NCBI GenBank assembly: GCA_947491025.1
Contig: CANLIC010000018.1
Location: 1-64,000, forward strand
Origin: Myxococcales bacterium
GTDB taxonomy: Bacteria > Myxococcota_A > UBA9042
Length of the DNA stretch: 64,000 nucleotides
Reading direction: 5' to 3'
Within the stretch, counting starts at the first letter, position 1. Every line of letters starts with the position of its first letter. Shown one piece after another: positions 62,069-64,000 of this stretch. The translations under genes and the position numbers were made by a program. The notes beneath the pieces are model-generated. The model did not search any database. It saw only the letters and a list, made by a program, of their open reading frames with translations, and was not told the origin of the DNA.

Positions 62069-64000
62069 TCCCGTCGCCCATCGGCCAGCTCTTCGATCCC
62101 AAGGCCTTCGAGGTTCGCAACCGCGTGGCCGTGGCGATCGTCGGCTGCGGGATCCTCGTGCTCGGCGCGCGTTTGCTCTTGGTGCAGGTCGTGCGCGGCG
62201 AACGCTACGAACAGTTCGCGGCCATCGAGCGGATCGCCAAAGTGAGGGCGTCGGCGCCGCGCGGCCTGCTGCTCGGTCGCGATGGAGAGGTGCTGGCGCG
62301 CAACATCGAGAGCCACCGCCTCGAGGTGCTGCCGCACCGCGTGCAACCGCAACGCGTTGAGCCGCTGCTGCAGACCCTGCGCGGCCTGCTGGACCTCACC
62401 GACGCCGAGGTGACGGCCGCCGGCGCCGAGCTGCGCCGTCTTGCGGGAAAGCACAGCAAACCTGTGGTCATGCGGCGCGATCTGGTGTCGACGCACTGCC
62501 CCTTCGACAGCCAGCGGCTCGAGCTGGTGGCGTCCACCGAGTACGCCTTCTGCCAGACCTGCGGCCGCTCCTACGAGCCGCCGCCCAAGGTCGCGACCTG
62601 CCCGGTCGACCGCAAGAAGCTGGTCCCGAGCGGCAACGGCGACGGCGTCCACTGCGCCGCGTGCAGCCGCGAATTCAGCAGCGCCAAGGCCTGTCCCTAC
62701 GACGAGACACACCTGCACCGCGGCCACCACATCCTGCGCTGTCCGATGTGCGGTCGGACCTTCGACGATGAGGTGGCGCGGCTCCGCAGCCACGCCCACC
62801 TGCTGCCCGAGGCGCGCGTCCGCACCGAGATCCAGCGCGAATACCCGCTGCGCTACCTGGCCAGCCACGTGCTGGGCTACACGAGCCGCGTCAATGACAA
62901 CGACCTGCGGCCGCTCGAGGAGGGCGGCGAGGCCCGCTTCCACCTCGACGATCGCATCGGCCGCACCGGCCTGGAGTCGGCGCTGGACACCTTGCTGCGC
63001 GGCGTAGACGGCGAGGAGGTCCTGGTCCGCCGGCGGGGCCTCGAAGAGCGCAGCGATGTGCAAGAGATGCTCGCCGAGTTGGCGCCCAAGCCCGTCATTC
63101 CGGGCCTATCGACGCGCCTCACCCTCGACCTCGCCCTGCAGCGCGAGGCCAAGACCGCCATGGCGCACGTCCACTCGGGCGCGGTGGTCGCGCTCGACGT
63201 CCGCACCGGCGCGGTCCGCGTCCTGTACTCCAAGCCGTCGTTCGATCCCAACAACTGGGCCGGCCGCCTGACCGCCGAGCGCAAGGCCCGCGTCGACTCG
63301 AGCCCCTTCTCGCCGATGCTCAACAAGGCGCTCCACCCGTTCCCGCCGGCCTCCGTCTTCAAGGTCGTCGCGGCGGCAGCGGGGCTGGAGCAAGGCGTCA
63401 TCCGGCCGAACACCATCCACCACTGCCCGGGCCACTACGAGTTCGGCGGTCGCCGCTTCCGCTGCCACAAGCACAGCGGCCACGGCGACGTCGACCTCCG
63501 CGCCGCCATCGCGCAGTCGTGCGACGTCTACTTCTACAAGGTGGGCGAGGCGCTCGGCATCGACGCGCTCGCTGCGATGGGCGCCGAGATGGGCTTTGGC
63601 GAGCACACGGGCATCGAGCTGCGCGAGGCGACGGGCCTGTTGCCGACGCGCGCCTGGTACGAGGGGGGGCGCGGCCGCTACTTTCCGGGCCTGTCGCTAT
63701 CGAGCGCGGTCGGCCAAGGCGACGTGACGGCGACACCGCTGCAGGTCGCCCGGGTCTTCGCCGGCCTCGCCCGCGACGGCTCGCTTCCGGACGTCACGCT
63801 CATCGAGCGCTTTGAGGCGGCCGGCGCGCCGGTGACGCCTCTGCTGCGCGGCGGTGACCGGCAGATGCGCTTGCAGCCCGAGACGCTGCGTCAGCTCAGG
63901 CGCGGCCTACTTGCGGTGGTGCAGGACGACATCGGCACCGGCGTTCGCGCGCGCCTGCCCAGCGTCACGGTCTGTGGCAAGACCGGCACCGCCGAGGCGG
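62065..64000 (+). CDS. mrdA: Penicillin-binding protein 2 with Cys-rich insertion (3' end cut)
   Basis: This class B PBP, open at the right edge, has about 645 residues. One N-terminal membrane helix (about 20-42) is followed by the pedestal domain (APRGLLLGRDGEVLARN) and the transpeptidase domain: SxxK in PPASVFKVVAAA, SCD as the second motif in AQSCDVYFY, and KTGT in VCGKTGTAEA close to the window end. PBP2-type features include VRTEIQREYPLRYLASHVLGY. The unusual part is an insertion at about residues 150-245 with Cys pairs: CQTCGRSY, CPVDRKKL, CAACSREF, ACPYDETHL and CPMCGRTF, arranged like zinc ribbons. This is absent from the family pattern I know. MreC and MreD encoded upstream regulate PBP2. 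Confidence 0.88.
   Translation, partial: MIPSPIGQLFDPKAFEVRNRVAVAIVGCGILVLGARLLLVQVVRGERYEQFAAIERIAKVRASAPRGLLLGRDGEVLARNIESHRLEVLPHRVQPQRVEPLLQTLRGLLDLTDAEVTAAGAELRRLAGKHSKPVVMRRDLVSTHCPFDSQRLELVASTEYAFCQTCGRSYEPPPKVATCPVDRKKLVPSGNGDGVHCAACSREFSSAKACPYDETHLHRGHHILRCPMCGRTFDDEVARLRSHAHLLPEARVRTEIQREYPLRYLASHVLGYTSRVNDNDLRPLEEGGEARFHLDDRIGRTGLESALDTLLRGVDGEEVLVRRRGLEERSDVQEMLAELAPKPVIPGLSTRLTLDLALQREAKTAMAHVHSGAVVALDVRTGAVRVLYSKPSFDPNNWAGRLTAERKARVDSSPFSPMLNKALHPFPPASVFKVVAAAAGLEQGVIRPNTIHHCPGHYEFGGRRFRCHKHSGHGDVDLRAAIAQSCDVYFYKVGEALGIDALAAMGAEMGFGEHTGIELREATGLLPTRAWYEGGRGRYFPGLSLSSAVGQGDVTATPLQVARVFAGLARDGSLPDVTLIERFEAAGAPVTPLLRGGDRQMRLQPETLRQLRRGLLAVVQDDIGTGVRARLPSVTVCGKTGTAEA

Overview
The window is very GC-rich, gene-dense bacterial DNA. 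It carries many lipoproteins with acidic Asp/Ala/Gly linkers, eukaryote-like kinases, a sigma54 activator fused to a kinase, two FHA proteins, caspase-like proteases and an IPT/TIG lipoprotein. This mix fits a predatory or social deltaproteobacterial lineage such as Myxococcota or Bradymonadota. That placement is an inference from gene style, as no rRNA or other phylogenetic marker was compared. No tRNA, rRNA, CRISPR array or insertion sequence was recognised.

Layout. 1-1716: 3'-truncated Pro-rich lipoprotein gene. 1851-2402: YceI-like protein. 2433-7830: leftward maltose/sugar ABC importer operon (ATPase, binding lipoprotein, MalF-like permease with a large N-terminal extension, MalG). 8130-9395: two-rhodanese lipoprotein with about 20 KDC repeats. 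9713-11371: secreted protein with a C-terminal anchor. 11415-12374: twin lipoproteins. 12639-19981: rightward signalling cluster (kinase-ATPase-TPR-GAF-sigma54-Fis protein, second kinase, radical SAM enzyme). 20202-21335: lipoprotein.

The most striking part is the leftward block 32084-21675, a complete diversity-generating retroelement (DGR) at the end of a protease operon. In transcription order it encodes a caspase with 14 Sel1 repeats, a DUF4384-like lipoprotein, a papain-family protease, a caspase-FGE/C-type-lectin protein carrying the variable repeat (VR), an Avd accessory protein and a reverse transcriptase, and it ends with the template repeat (TR). VR (23461-23575) and TR (21675-21789) are both 115 bp. 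They differ at 20 positions, 19 of which are adenines in TR. TR overlaps the 3' end of the reverse transcriptase gene and contains its stop codon. The diversified protein is thus itself an exported caspase, encoded with two further proteases. This suggests an extracytoplasmic recognition, defence or self-recognition system whose sensor is hypermutated.

Beyond the DGR: 32627-35881 isoleucyl-tRNA synthetase; 36060-38669 subtilase lipoprotein; 39251-42324 FHA protein coupled to a D12 adenine methyltransferase; 42367-44215 small acidic protein, unknown protein and hotdog thioesterase; 44296-46068 ThDP-dependent lyase; 46249-50256 FHA protein with a giant Ala-rich coiled coil; 50355-52560 two SDR genes including a high-molecular-weight FabG; 52674-56672 large IPT/TIG lipoprotein; 57202-59357 paired NAD-IDH-type subunits; 59441-59791 7Fe ferredoxin; 59818 to the end, a membrane protein, mreC, mreD and an almost complete mrdA (PBP2) with an unusual zinc-ribbon-like insertion.
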